Shown in pieces: positions 27,052 to 36,772 of a DNA stretch of 64,000 bases. The stretch's first letter is position 1. Every line of letters starts with the position of its first letter. A program made the position numbers and the translations under genes. Source of the stretch: Fibrobacter sp. UWB10. GTDB lineage: Bacteria; Fibrobacterota; Fibrobacteria; Fibrobacterales; Fibrobacteraceae. Location of the stretch: contig NZ_FXUE01000002.1 in the NCBI RefSeq assembly GCF_900182935.1, positions 806,001-870,000 of the forward strand, read 5' to 3'. The notes beneath the pieces are model-generated. The model was not told where the DNA came from. It worked only from the letters and a program-made list of their open reading frames with translations, and made no database searches.

Positions 27052-27636
27052 ATGAGAAAAGTGGTCATTTTGAATGCGAGCCCGCGCAAAGACGGAAACA
27101 TCAGCCAAATGCTGAATATCATAGGCGACACTTTGTTTGAAAATGGCTCCGAAGTCAATATTGTTGATGTCTGCAAGCTGGAATTTCGCCCGTGTATCGG
27201 CTGCATGAAATGCCGTAGCACTCACGATTGCGTGATGCCTGAAGACGACGCGAAACGAATTTTGCGCCTGGTGCAAGAAAGCGACGCCCTTGTGGTCGGT
27301 TCACCTTGCTACTGGGGCAACATGACCGGACAACTCAAAATGCTATTTGACCGCTGGGTTTATGGAATGATGGACCACAGCGAACGCGATTACCCGATTC
27401 CACTGTTAAAAGGAAAGAAAGCTGTCATTGTGACGACATGCACTACCCAATGGCCATTCAACCTCATTTTCAAGCAGTCAGCGGGCACCGTCCGTGCCCT
27501 CAAGGAAATCCTTTGCTGGAGCGGATTCAAGATTGCAGGCGTGATTCAAAAAGGCGCAACCCACAAAAGGCCCGGTCTTTCGCCCAAAGAAATTGCCAAG
27601 TGCAAGAAAATTGCTTTGTCACTTGGTTCGCATTAA
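27052..27636 (+). CDS. NAD(P)H-dependent FMN oxidoreductase (iron-sulfur flavoprotein type)
   Basis: A 194-residue flavodoxin-like protein: MRKVVILNASPRKDGNISQML binds FMN phosphate, CIGCMKCRSTHDCVM is a cysteine cluster like that of iron-sulfur flavoproteins, and SDALVVGSPCYWGNMTGQLKMLFDR is the usual second motif. It likely moves electrons in an anaerobic redox process. The ATG at 27052 follows GGGAG; the frame opens earlier without a binding site. Confidence 0.82.
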   Translation: MRKVVILNASPRKDGNISQMLNIIGDTLFENGSEVNIVDVCKLEFRPCIGCMKCRSTHDCVMPEDDAKRILRLVQESDALVVGSPCYWGNMTGQLKMLFDRWVYGMMDHSERDYPIPLLKGKKAVIVTTCTTQWPFNLIFKQSAGTVRALKEILCWSGFKIAGVIQKGATHKRPGLSPKEIAKCKKIALSLGSH

Positions 27637-27662
27637 AGGCGTGAAAACGCAATCGGGCTAAA

Positions 27663-28814
<1,152 letters not shown>

Positions 28815-29768
28815 TTAAAGTTGTTCGCGGATTTTTTGTGCAAGGGCGATGCCAGCGGCGCGGGCCTGTGAAACAGAGTCAGCGGCGCGGGCGTCAAGGG
28901 GCTGCGTAACTTGAGCGCGGAGCAGGCGTTTGCAGGATTCATCCCAGTAAATGCCGCGAAGCGCGAGGGTGCACGCATCGCTAAATTCAGCGAAGCTTGC
29001 GACCGGGAATTGACAGCCGGCGTTGAGGGCCTTGAGGTAGGCCATTTCGGCGACAGCAATGCAATAAGTTTCGGCGTCATTGACTCGCGCAAGAATTGCA
29101 TCCAGATCCTTCGACTTCGCTTCGCTTTGCTCAGGATGACACGATGACAAAGTTTCTATCGCAAGGATGCCTTGGCCAGAAGCCGGGAGCATTTGTTCTG
29201 TGCTAAAGTATTCAGTCACCTGGTCGGCAAGCCCCATGCGCTTGAGGCCGGCGGCGGCGAGCACAACGGCGTCAAGTTCCGCAAGTTTACCGAGGCGAGT
29301 CTGGATATTCCCGCGAATAGGCACGTATTCCAAATCCGGGCGAAGCGCCTTCAATTGCACCACACGGCGAATGCTACCAGTGCCGACGCGGGCCCCGGCG
29401 GGCAAATCCATAAACTTAATTCCGGCGGCTCCCCCACGGGCAATAAATGCATCGCGCGGGTCTTCACGCTTCAATACCGCCGCAAGCTTAAATTCAGGCA
29501 AAACTTCAGCCGGCATATCCTTCAGGCTGTGAACCGCAATGTCGGCGCGGCCTTCTAAAAGGGCAACTTCAAGTTCCTTAATGAAAACGCCCTTGCCCCC
29601 AAAGCTAGCCAAAGATTTATCAAGACGGCGGTCGCCTTCGGTCGTCATCGAGACAAGTTCATAGCTCAGTCCCGGATTCACCGCCACAATGGCATCGGCC
29701 GCCATAGTCGTTTGTGCCAAGGCAAGCGCACTCTTGCGGGTTGCAACACGCAGCTTACATTCAGTCAT
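28815..29768 (-). CDS. hemC: Porphobilinogen deaminase with an in-frame palindromic repeat
   Basis: The 317-residue enzyme links four porphobilinogens to hydroxymethylbilane. Seen: RVATRKSALALAQT at the start, VHSLKDMPAE, GTGSIRRVVQLKALRPDLEY, and LNAGCQFPVASFAE, whose Cys carries the dipyrromethane cofactor. Between LAIET and ILARVNDAET lies an extra CHPEQSEAKSKDLD, encoded by a dispersed palindromic repeat. The start at 29768 overlaps the hemA stop by 8 nt. The protein looks intact, so the insertion is probably tolerated in a surface loop. Confidence 0.93.
   Translation of the reverse strand: MTECKLRVATRKSALALAQTTMAADAIVAVNPGLSYELVSMTTEGDRRLDKSLASFGGKGVFIKELEVALLEGRADIAVHSLKDMPAEVLPEFKLAAVLKREDPRDAFIARGGAAGIKFMDLPAGARVGTGSIRRVVQLKALRPDLEYVPIRGNIQTRLGKLAELDAVVLAAAGLKRMGLADQVTEYFSTEQMLPASGQGILAIETLSSCHPEQSEAKSKDLDAILARVNDAETYCIAVAEMAYLKALNAGCQFPVASFAEFSDACTLALRGIYWDESCKRLLRAQVTQPLDARAADSVSQARAAGIALAQKIREQL
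29103..29148. repeat. Palindromic repeat inside hemC
   Basis: The words GATCCTTCGACTTCGC and GCTCAGGATGACACGATGAC match the intergenic repeat at 19750-19795. It is read in frame in hemC, adding about 14 residues. Confidence 0.75.
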
Positions 29769-31089
29769 TGTTCGCCCCCAAGCACTTGAGGAACACCTGC
29801 ACATCTTCAGGCGAATTTTCGGCCTTCACCTTATACAAGAAATCGTTGGCCATCTTTTTGGCAAAACGTTCATACATCATTTGCACGCGGTGGCGATCTT
29901 CTTCCGGCAAGTCAGGCATGGAGCGCAGCAATTTTTCGGATTCTTCATTCGCCGACTTCAGCATTCTTTCAGCATGCACACTAATCTGTTTCGAGACTTC
30001 GTCCATGCGCATCCACTGCAAGAATTCGTCAATGCCTTCTTTCAGAATCTTCTGGGCGGCTTCAAGCTCGATCATGCGCAGGCGGCGATTTTCAGACACG
30101 ACCTTTTCAAGGTCATCGACGCAAACGTATTCAACGCCCGGAAGATCCCCAATGCTAGATTCAGCATTACGCGGGCTTCCCAAGTCAACAATCAAACGCT
30201 TTGTCTTATTGCTTACACCAGGATGTTCTGCGACCTTGCTGCAATGATGTTCGAATACGACATCGAGTGCACCCTTTTTCGCGGTAGAACTATCTGTACT
30301 TTTAACAAATCCGCAAGCCTCGGTGAATTCTTCTTTCGTAATGATTGGCTCTTGGCAAGCGCTGCAAAGAATCACCACATCGCATTTGCCAAGCACTTGG
30401 TAGCGGTCTTCAAACTTGACCGGAGTGAGCACGTCTGCAAATTTTTCAGCATTTGCAAAGGTCTTGCTGCTCGCAAAAATCTTGGTGGTATTCTCTTGCA
30501 CATACTTGAGCATCAAGGAGCCCATTTCGCCGAGGCCCACAATGTACACTGTACGATTTTCTAGGTCATCGAAAGTGTGCTGCACCTGTTTCATGGCTAG
30601 GAACGGAATATTGCAGCTGAGTTTGCTCAAGTTGGTTTCTGTCTTGATGCGCTTGGTGGTGTGAATGGCGCTCTGAAAGAGCTTGTTCAGGGTATTCCCC
30701 GTTGCATGCAACTGGTGCGCCGTTTCGTAGGCGCGGCCAATCTGGTGTAAGATTTGGTCTTCACCCATTGCCACCGAATCAAGACCCGCACACACGTTCA
30801 TAACGTGGTGCGCCACCTCGTCGCCCGACTTAAAATAAAAGAATTTCGCAAAATCGTCGTAACTCTGCCCCGCCAGTTTGCAAACATACTGGACAAGTTC
30901 GGCGTCGGTCAAGTCGCGGTCAGAGGCTACATAAACCTCGGTGCGGTTACAGGTCGCAAGAATCAAAAGTTCATCGAAGGGAGAATTGCTCAACGCATTG
31001 GTTTTGACATCCATCGGGATGTAGAACTTTTCGCGGACTGCGATTTCGGCCACCTTGTGGCTCATGCCTGCCATGTAGATTTTGCGCAT
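29761..31089 (-). CDS. hemA: Glutamyl-tRNA reductase
   Basis: The 442-residue enzyme makes glutamate-1-semialdehyde, the first step of C5 tetrapyrrole synthesis. ATCNRTEVY holds the catalytic Cys at about 48, followed by the shikimate-dehydrogenase-like NADP fold (VYIVGLGEMGSLMLKY) and a helical dimerisation tail. TAAATT lies 6 nt before the ATG and no binding site is seen. It overlaps hemC by 8 nt, so the two are co-translated. Confidence 0.93.
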   Translation of the reverse strand: MRKIYMAGMSHKVAEIAVREKFYIPMDVKTNALSNSPFDELLILATCNRTEVYVASDRDLTDAELVQYVCKLAGQSYDDFAKFFYFKSGDEVAHHVMNVCAGLDSVAMGEDQILHQIGRAYETAHQLHATGNTLNKLFQSAIHTTKRIKTETNLSKLSCNIPFLAMKQVQHTFDDLENRTVYIVGLGEMGSLMLKYVQENTTKIFASSKTFANAEKFADVLTPVKFEDRYQVLGKCDVVILCSACQEPIITKEEFTEACGFVKSTDSSTAKKGALDVVFEHHCSKVAEHPGVSNKTKRLIVDLGSPRNAESSIGDLPGVEYVCVDDLEKVVSENRRLRMIELEAAQKILKEGIDEFLQWMRMDEVSKQISVHAERMLKSANEESEKLLRSMPDLPEEDRHRVQMMYERFAKKMANDFLYKVKAENSPEDVQVFLKCLGANND

Positions 31090-31109
31090 AGGCTAAATTT
31101 AGAAAAAAC

Positions 31110-32375
31110 TCATTGGCCTATTTCGTTATCAATCCACTGGTAACGTTTTTTCATCCACTCGGTCATGACCTTCACCGCTTCATCATACGAATCGTACGGA
31201 TCCTTGAGCGCCCAGTTTTCTGTATTTCCGATAACTGGCCAGCGACGGTATTCGTTCTTGACCGCTTTTTCAATAATCGCGCGATAAATCGGAATGCTAT
31301 CAATAAGCATCTTGAACGTTTCGCGATGTTCTCTCCAATAAACCGAGGCAGCTGAATCAACGACCGCATTACGCATGATGTAGTAATTCAGTCGATACCT
31401 GCGAATATACCAATCTTCCGGATTTTTGTTCTGTTCACGCGATGCATTTCCAAAAGCCAAATCAAAATCCCATACAGGCCCATAATGGATTGTCTCGCCT
31501 TTTTTCCAAGTCAAATAAATGCTGCGGCCGTAGTTACCATCTTCATTCTTGGAATATTCTTGCATCCAATAAAACAACACGTAATCTTCAACATCAAGCC
31601 AATCCAGAATTTCAATACTTTTGTGCTCGTATCGGTGGTACTGAACCAAATCTTCAAAATCATTCAAATGGTCTAGCAAAAGCTGTTCCGTTTCGGGCGA
31701 CGGATTTTTGGGTGACTTGATGTGATAATAGTAGTCGTTTTTAGTCTGAATGTACGGCGGGTCGTATTTCTTGGAGTCTTCTTTTTCAGCAAGGAATGTC
31801 GTGTCGCTTTTTTCGATGTCTACGCGATTTTTGCCCACCTTAATGGTTTCTGCCAACAAATACAACCCCATATAATTGCGGTTCAGGTAGAGTTCCACAA
31901 ACTGCATTTTGGGCGTATACTTGGCACCAAGCCATTCCGAAAGGCGCGTCATCATGTAATTTCGCAAATGAGACTTATCGCCAAAATTTGCAATAAGAGC
32001 CCAATCTTTATTCTTAGGCATTCCAAAAAGCGACACTTTGTCCGAGAATTCCAATTTCATGCCATACTTGGGCATTTTAAAGCTGGAATTGCCACGCCCA
32101 CGCACGGTGAGTTCGTAGACTTCGCTTTCGGGCGATTTTTCGCCGTAAATTTGCATACGCGAAGGAATTTCGGTTTCTCGGTCACGAACGCCCGCAAAAT
32201 CTTCGGTTTCAATCACGACTCGCGGCACTCCGGCATACGGGTACATCGAATCATCCATAGGGAGAATATCAGGGTCACTTTCGGTTTCGGTCCAAAAACA
32301 TGCAGTAAAACAAATGCAGCAAAGGATTGCGGCAAGCTGTTTGTACAAGTTTATTTTGCGGGCCATTAAACGCAT
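31110..32375 (-). CDS. CotH-like kinase-fold lipoprotein
   Basis: A 421-residue protein with the CotH pattern: RGRGNSSFKMPKYGMKLEF, DWALIANFGDKSHLRNYM, NRNYMGLYLLAE and GPVWDFDLAFGN. Some CotH proteins phosphorylate secreted proteins. The signal peptide ends in a lipobox (CFTAC), so it is probably a surface or periplasmic lipoprotein. The frame opens at 32405, but TATATT exactly 7 nt before the ATG at 32375 favours that start and a leaderless mRNA. The next gene, hemA, starts 20 nt after its stop. Confidence 0.82.
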   Translation of the reverse strand: MRLMARKINLYKQLAAILCCICFTACFWTETESDPDILPMDDSMYPYAGVPRVVIETEDFAGVRDRETEIPSRMQIYGEKSPESEVYELTVRGRGNSSFKMPKYGMKLEFSDKVSLFGMPKNKDWALIANFGDKSHLRNYMMTRLSEWLGAKYTPKMQFVELYLNRNYMGLYLLAETIKVGKNRVDIEKSDTTFLAEKEDSKKYDPPYIQTKNDYYYHIKSPKNPSPETEQLLLDHLNDFEDLVQYHRYEHKSIEILDWLDVEDYVLFYWMQEYSKNEDGNYGRSIYLTWKKGETIHYGPVWDFDLAFGNASREQNKNPEDWYIRRYRLNYYIMRNAVVDSAASVYWREHRETFKMLIDSIPIYRAIIEKAVKNEYRRWPVIGNTENWALKDPYDSYDEAVKVMTEWMKKRYQWIDNEIGQ

Positions 32376-32499
32376 CAGCCGAAATATAATTCTTTTACGG
32401 GTCATACGGCTGTGATTTCTGTAACGTGAAATTGCTTTTTCGATTAATACAAACTTTTTTATTCACTTGTCTACTATTTACTTTTATATATTTCAGAGC

Positions 32500-33309
32500 A
32501 TGAACAAATTCTTCGGGTGCTTTCTGTTATTTGCTTGCGTAGCATGCTTTGCTACGGAGAGCCTGCACCCGATTGCAGCGCCCACGACCCAAGTTGGCAT
32601 TCAAGGGACGGTCGAACTTGACGAAGACGTTTACAGCGGTGATTTGGAAGTCTCGGCAGAATACGCAGTGCACCCACGCTTCAGCCTTTACATAGATGGA
32701 GCATTCCGATTCTTGAGCTATAGCTACGAGTTTTCAACCAGTGGCTACATTCACAATTACTGCAATCTGCATGTGAACGGCTTTAACGAAACTTATGTGG
32801 GAGCAAAAGGCCTGATTTTCCCTTATTTAGGACTGAATCTCGGCTGGCGATTCCCACCCGGCGAAGGCTCCCAAAAGAACCGCTTTCACCGCCTGAATAT
32901 AGAGCCGTTCAGCCTGTTGCGAGTTTCCAAGAATCTGACGGTCGGCACTGCAATCCGCTACAACACATCCCTCGAAGACAAAAACTATAAGCCTGGTGAC
33001 GAAATCGGATTCATGGCCTCGTTCGTTTGGAAACCGGGCTGGAACGATTCCTTAAAAAAAGGCTGGGAATTCAGCGAAGTATTCCTTTACCAAGCGCGAA
33101 TCGAAGAATCCGAAAACAGGAACTTGGACAAGCCCTATCGCGGCATGAAAGACAAATACCGCGGCATGAAAATGAAGTTTGACGCCATGCGCTACTTCAA
33201 CATTGCAGGCTTTTCTACCGGATTCGGGATGAATTACGAAATTCACGAAGGCACGCTATTCGGCTTCGAAGCTGGTCACCGCGTCGGAATCGAAATGAAA
33301 GTCCGATAA
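32500..33309 (+). CDS. Exported protein, probable outer-membrane beta-barrel
   Basis: A 269-residue protein with signal peptide MNKFFGCFLLFACVACFA and many amphipathic strands (LYIDGAFRFLSYSYEF, YLGLNLGWRF, STGFGMNYEI, ending GHRVGIEMKVR), as in small outer-membrane barrels. The cysteines in the signal region could also be a lipobox. Not recognised further. The frame opens at 32467, but TATATT (32487-32492) lies 7 nt before the ATG at 32500. Confidence 0.6.
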   Translation: MNKFFGCFLLFACVACFATESLHPIAAPTTQVGIQGTVELDEDVYSGDLEVSAEYAVHPRFSLYIDGAFRFLSYSYEFSTSGYIHNYCNLHVNGFNETYVGAKGLIFPYLGLNLGWRFPPGEGSQKNRFHRLNIEPFSLLRVSKNLTVGTAIRYNTSLEDKNYKPGDEIGFMASFVWKPGWNDSLKKGWEFSEVFLYQARIEESENRNLDKPYRGMKDKYRGMKMKFDAMRYFNIAGFSTGFGMNYEIHEGTLFGFEAGHRVGIEMKVR

Positions 33310-33318
33310 TCGGGCTTT

Positions 33319-34302
33319 TTAAGCGAAAAATTTAAAGCTCGTTTTCTTGAGTTCACGCACAGAATGCAAAACAACATAATCAGGGTTGCCGATTGATTCG
33401 GCAGCCTCTTTAATATTGCGGTCAAGCTCTTCAGCTGACTGGGCATGCATCATAGCATAAAGCGTGTACGGGAAACCTTCGAAAGCCGGGCGCTCGTAGC
33501 AATGCGAAATGAATGGCTTGCTTGCAAGAATTGCACCAGCAGGATTAACCGAGTTCCTGTCTACTGTTTCCGCAAAGCAGACCATGGCATTAAAAGCAAA
33601 ACCGGCCTCTTGATGTCGAAGAATCGCCCCGAAGCGGCGCATACGTCTTAACGCCAAGTCCTCGCGTAGTTCGTCACAAGAAACGTCCCAATCCTTGAAC
33701 GGGGTAAGTGTATGCGGAATGTCGTTGCAAGCAATACGAATACGGACGTGGTCGGAAGAGGAAAGTTCCGTACACGATTCAACAGCATTCTTCCTACCTA
33801 CTGCCAACGGTTTACTGTCTACTGGCGCTCCAGCGCCCTTCATCACCGTGTTAATCTTGAACTTCTCGGTCGCATTTAGAATATGGACATCGTGCAATTC
33901 CGTATTCGCACAAACTTCATCGACAATCTTTTGAATCTCCGCTTCGGATTGGGCGATGACCGTAAACCACACGTTGTATTCGTGGCTGCGCACGTAATTG
34001 TGGGTAATGGCAGGAATCACATTAACAACGGCAGCAAATTTTTCTAGAGCAGAATCGTCGGCAGCGCCGGAAACGGTTGACGGCACCTTGCCCGCACAAA
34101 GGCGAGAAATAAACCCGAGCGCTTTGGAGTCGTACACTCCCCCAATACGGCGGATTATGCCCGACTGGCGCAAATTCTCGACTGCAGCAAAAACGCTCTG
34201 TTCGTCGGAACCAAGCTGCTCCGCCAGCACCTGATACGGGCGTTCTTCCAGCGGAAAAGCGTCCTGGATGACAGAGAGAAGAAGCTGTTCAAGTTCAGTC
34301 AT
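33319..34302 (-). CDS. Siroheme decarboxylase, AhbA-AhbB fusion
   Basis: A 327-residue protein with two Lrp/AsnC-like halves, about twice the size of a single AhbA or AhbB. The N-half has a helix-turn-helix (IIRRIGGVYDSKALGF) and ITHNYVRSHEYNVWFT. The C-half has MRRFGAILRHQEAGFAFNAMVCF and SHCYERPAFEGFPYTLYAMMH. AhbA/B decarboxylate siroheme to 12,18-didecarboxysiroheme. The linker (about 150-170) is encoded by a dispersed repeat. The gene follows the AhbC-type gene with a repeat hairpin between, so both likely form one transcript. A NirDL-like heme d1 role is less likely, as no other nir genes are seen. Confidence 0.82.
   Translation of the reverse strand: MTELEQLLLSVIQDAFPLEERPYQVLAEQLGSDEQSVFAAVENLRQSGIIRRIGGVYDSKALGFISRLCAGKVPSTVSGAADDSALEKFAAVVNVIPAITHNYVRSHEYNVWFTVIAQSEAEIQKIVDEVCANTELHDVHILNATEKFKINTVMKGAGAPVDSKPLAVGRKNAVESCTELSSSDHVRIRIACNDIPHTLTPFKDWDVSCDELREDLALRRMRRFGAILRHQEAGFAFNAMVCFAETVDRNSVNPAGAILASKPFISHCYERPAFEGFPYTLYAMMHAQSAEELDRNIKEAAESIGNPDYVVLHSVRELKKTSFKFFA
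33790..33838. repeat. Dispersed repeat forming the linker of the ahb fusion
   Basis: On the minus strand: hairpin GGCGCT-GGA-GCGCC region, AGTAGACAGTA, and GTAGGTAGGAAG, matching the composition of the intergenic repeat at 26232-26278. It is read in frame. Confidence 0.65.
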
Positions 34303-34311
34303 GTAAAACTA

Positions 34312-34376
34312 GAAGTGAGTGGTGTGGAGTGTGAGGTGTGAAATGATTTTCATTACACATTCCACACTACACATTA
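34312..34376. repeat. GTGTGA-word intergenic hairpin
   Basis: GTGTGGAGTGTGAGGTGTGA and ATTACACATTCCACACTACAC face each other as an imperfect inverted repeat, starting at the stop of the AhbC-type gene. Confidence 0.6.
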
Positions 34377-35546
34377 TCCATTAATTTCCTCGTCCGTCAG
34401 GTAGCAAGCCGGATCCTGTTCCCAGAAATCGCCTGTCACCGCTTCGGCTCGAGTACGGAAGTTGCCATTGCAAAGATTCAAGTAAGCGCACTTGGGGCAG
34501 CGGCCCTTCAGAATCGGCTTGCGGTTCTTGAGGCCAGCCATAATCGGGTTCGATTCATCGCTCCAGATTTCACCAAAGCTACGTTCGCGCACGTTACCCA
34601 GCGTAATGTATTGCGTAAACTGGTCGGGGTGCACATTACCAATGCTATCGATGTTGCCGAATGCCATACCGCTGCGGTTACCGCCATTGCGCTGGATAAG
34701 TTCCAGAACCTTTTCGGCACGGGCAGGGTCTTCGCGCAACATGCGGCGGTACAGGTAGACTGCATCGGCGTGGTTGTCCACCGTCAAAATTTCCTTGTCG
34801 ATTCCACGCTTCTTGAAGTCGAGCGTGCGGTCGATAATCAAGTCCATCGCCTTGCGGCTTTCTTCATGATTCAAGTCGTTTGCAACCATGGCCGAACCAC
34901 GGCCGCTATAAACCAGGTGATAGAAGCACACGCGGTCAATGTTTTCAGCTTCAAGCAAGTCGAAAATGGCGTTCAGATCTTGCACATTGTAGCGCGTAAT
35001 CGTAAAGCGCAGGCCCACCTTCTGGCCAGTCGCCACACAGTTGCGGATCCCGCGCAAGGCAAGCCTGTAAGCGCCTTCTTTGCCGCGGAACTTATCGTGC
35101 GTAGCCTCGCAGCCATCCAAGCTAATACCCACGTAGCCCACGCCCATATCCTTGAGTTTTTGGGCCACATCGGGCGTAATGCAGGTGCCGTTCGTGCTGA
35201 TCGTCGGGCGAATTCCCTTGCTGGCAGCGTAGTTCGCGAGTTCAAAAAAATCCGGGCGGAGTAACGGTTCTCCACCACTGAACAAAATAACCGGGACCTT
35301 GAAATCGGCCAACTGGTCAATCAAAGCCAAGCCTTCTTCGTGGGTCAGTTCGTTCTGGTACTTGATGGCCTCGGAGCGGGCGTAGCAGTGCACGCAGCTC
35401 AGGTTGCAAGTCTTGGTGCAGTTCCACACCACCACAGGGCCACGACCCGGCGCAACGCCGTTCTTGCATTCATGGGCCTTGGGTTCGTAACGCAGCTGGT
35501 CGCCGTAATTCGGCGTGTCCATCAAAAGCTTGGTAATACTGATCAT
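34374..35546 (-). CDS. AhbC/NirJ1-type radical SAM protein
   Basis: A 390-residue enzyme. CNLSCVHCYA at about 50 binds the radical-SAM 4Fe-4S cluster, and CPKCAYLNLC...C near the C-terminus is a SPASM-type second cluster. The N-terminus MISITKLLMDTPNYGDQLRY is typical for AhbC/NirJ1, which removes acetate side chains from didecarboxysiroheme to give Fe-coproporphyrin III. Next to the AhbA/B fusion this fits anaerobic heme synthesis. AhbD is not in the window. TATCTT lies 7 nt before the ATG. Confidence 0.82.
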   Translation of the reverse strand: MISITKLLMDTPNYGDQLRYEPKAHECKNGVAPGRGPVVVWNCTKTCNLSCVHCYARSEAIKYQNELTHEEGLALIDQLADFKVPVILFSGGEPLLRPDFFELANYAASKGIRPTISTNGTCITPDVAQKLKDMGVGYVGISLDGCEATHDKFRGKEGAYRLALRGIRNCVATGQKVGLRFTITRYNVQDLNAIFDLLEAENIDRVCFYHLVYSGRGSAMVANDLNHEESRKAMDLIIDRTLDFKKRGIDKEILTVDNHADAVYLYRRMLREDPARAEKVLELIQRNGGNRSGMAFGNIDSIGNVHPDQFTQYITLGNVRERSFGEIWSDESNPIMAGLKNRKPILKGRCPKCAYLNLCNGNFRTRAEAVTGDFWEQDPACYLTDEEING

Positions 35547-35563
35547 GAGCCCAAAGATAGAAA

Positions 35564-35589
35564 AATAACCCCGGTTGCCCGAGGTTATT
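35564..35589 (-). terminator. Terminator after the LpoB-like gene
   Basis: AATAACC / GGTTATT stem extended by CGG/CCG pairs. It lies in the spacer that also contains the ahbC promoter. Confidence 0.65.
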
Positions 35590-35621
35590 AAAAGCTTTCT
35601 CTATTAAGTGTTGTGTTGCGA

Positions 35622-36227
35622 TTAAAGCTTCACAGAATCCTTAGAGATGAACTTCTTGATCTTCTTGTCGCCCATCCAAAGCTTCTTGTGGCTCTGGAGG
35701 TCGGTGAGTTCGAGGTCCACCTGATAGAAGATAACGGCCTGGCCGCCTTCCTGGTCCACGATGGTGTTGATGGTACCGGTCAGCATCCAGTCAGCACCCG
35801 TTTCCTGGTTAAGTTCCTTGGCGGTTTCTTCGGTAGCGTTACCCTGCTGGTCAGCAACTTCCGTGCGAAGTTCGGCGCGTTCGCGGGAGTTGGCAACAAA
35901 GTCAACAGCACCGGAATTCAGAAGAGCGCGTTCCATGTCCTTAATGAAGGTTTCAACGCTAATGTGTTCGTGGCTCTTGTTGCGAACCTTACCGATCACG
36001 ACGGTCGGGGTCTTGCCCATTTCGCCGATAACCTTTTCAATCTTTGCGCTCTTCAAGCAGCTCAGAATCATTTCGTCGGCCACCAAGCGGGAGTCCGTAT
36101 CATTCCACTTACCAGAAAGGTCGGTCGTGGACGTTTCATCGATACGAGACACAGTCTTACCGCCACTGCTGCAAGCAACCATGCAGAGGCTGCAACCGAG
36201 AGCGAGGATAGCAAATAGTTTACGCAT
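35622..36227 (-). CDS. LpoB-like penicillin-binding protein activator lipoprotein
   Basis: A 201-residue lipoprotein with lipobox CMVAC. The domain VIGKVRNKSHEHISVETFIKDMERAL...ADWMLTGTI...YQVDLELTDLQSHKKLWMGDKKIKKF matches LpoB-type proteins, which in E. coli stimulate PBP1b from the outer membrane. The partner in this organism is unknown. The start at 36227 follows AAGGAG; the open frame extends upstream to 36329 without support. Confidence 0.8.
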   Translation of the reverse strand: MRKLFAILALGCSLCMVACSSGGKTVSRIDETSTTDLSGKWNDTDSRLVADEMILSCLKSAKIEKVIGEMGKTPTVVIGKVRNKSHEHISVETFIKDMERALLNSGAVDFVANSRERAELRTEVADQQGNATEETAKELNQETGADWMLTGTINTIVDQEGGQAVIFYQVDLELTDLQSHKKLWMGDKKIKKFISKDSVKL

Positions 36228-36327
36228 TAGATTTCTCCTTGTAAAATTTTTAAGAAATGTAACAAGAAATGGTTTATTGGTCAATAGACCTTGGACTTTC
36301 GCCGATAAGACGCCGGATTTTGCAGAC

Positions 36328-36362
36328 AAAAAAATCCCCAGGCTTTAACCCGGGGACTTTTA
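36328..36362. terminator. Hairpin terminator between 35622 and 36388 genes
   Basis: TCCCCAGG / CCCGGGGA-type stem with T-runs on both sides; on the minus strand it ends the Lys-rich gene. Confidence 0.7.
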
Positions 36363-36387
36363 AATCCAACAGTTTTGTTAGAACGAA

Positions 36388-36675
36388 TTACTTCTCAGCG
36401 AATTTCTTAGAGGCAGCCTTGACCTTCGGGTCATTCTGGGCGTCCTTGATCTTCTGCTTGATACCGTCTTCAATCTGCTTCTTGAGCTTGGCGGCGAGGG
36501 CGGGGAAACGTTCTTCCAGGGAATCGCTAAAGACAGCCGGTTTCTTGGGAGCTGCGGGACCCTTACGCTTGGCGTTCAGGGGGCGCTTCTTCTTGGCCGG
36601 GGCCTTCTTTTCTTGGGATTTTGTTTCCTGAGGCTTGACTTCTTCTGTGGATTTGACTTCAGTTTCTTCTGACAT
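36388..36675 (-). CDS. Lys/Ala-rich basic protein, unknown function
   Basis: A 95-residue protein. The first half is a charged, disordered Glu/Lys then Lys/Pro/Ala stretch (KKAPAKKKRPLNAKRKGPAA). The second half is a probable helix pair (SLEERFPALAAKLKKQIEDG...). It could bind nucleic acid, but no family is recognised. AGAGGT precedes the ATG at 36675. Confidence 0.6.
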   Translation of the reverse strand: MSEETEVKSTEEVKPQETKSQEKKAPAKKKRPLNAKRKGPAAPKKPAVFSDSLEERFPALAAKLKKQIEDGIKQKIKDAQNDPKVKAASKKFAEK

Positions 36676-36772
36676 AATAGACCTCTTGGAAATATTGTTA
36701 ATTTGACGGCGCAAAAATAGTAAAATTTCTGGCCATTCCTAGGTTTTGCAATTAAAAATTATGTTTTTTAGG

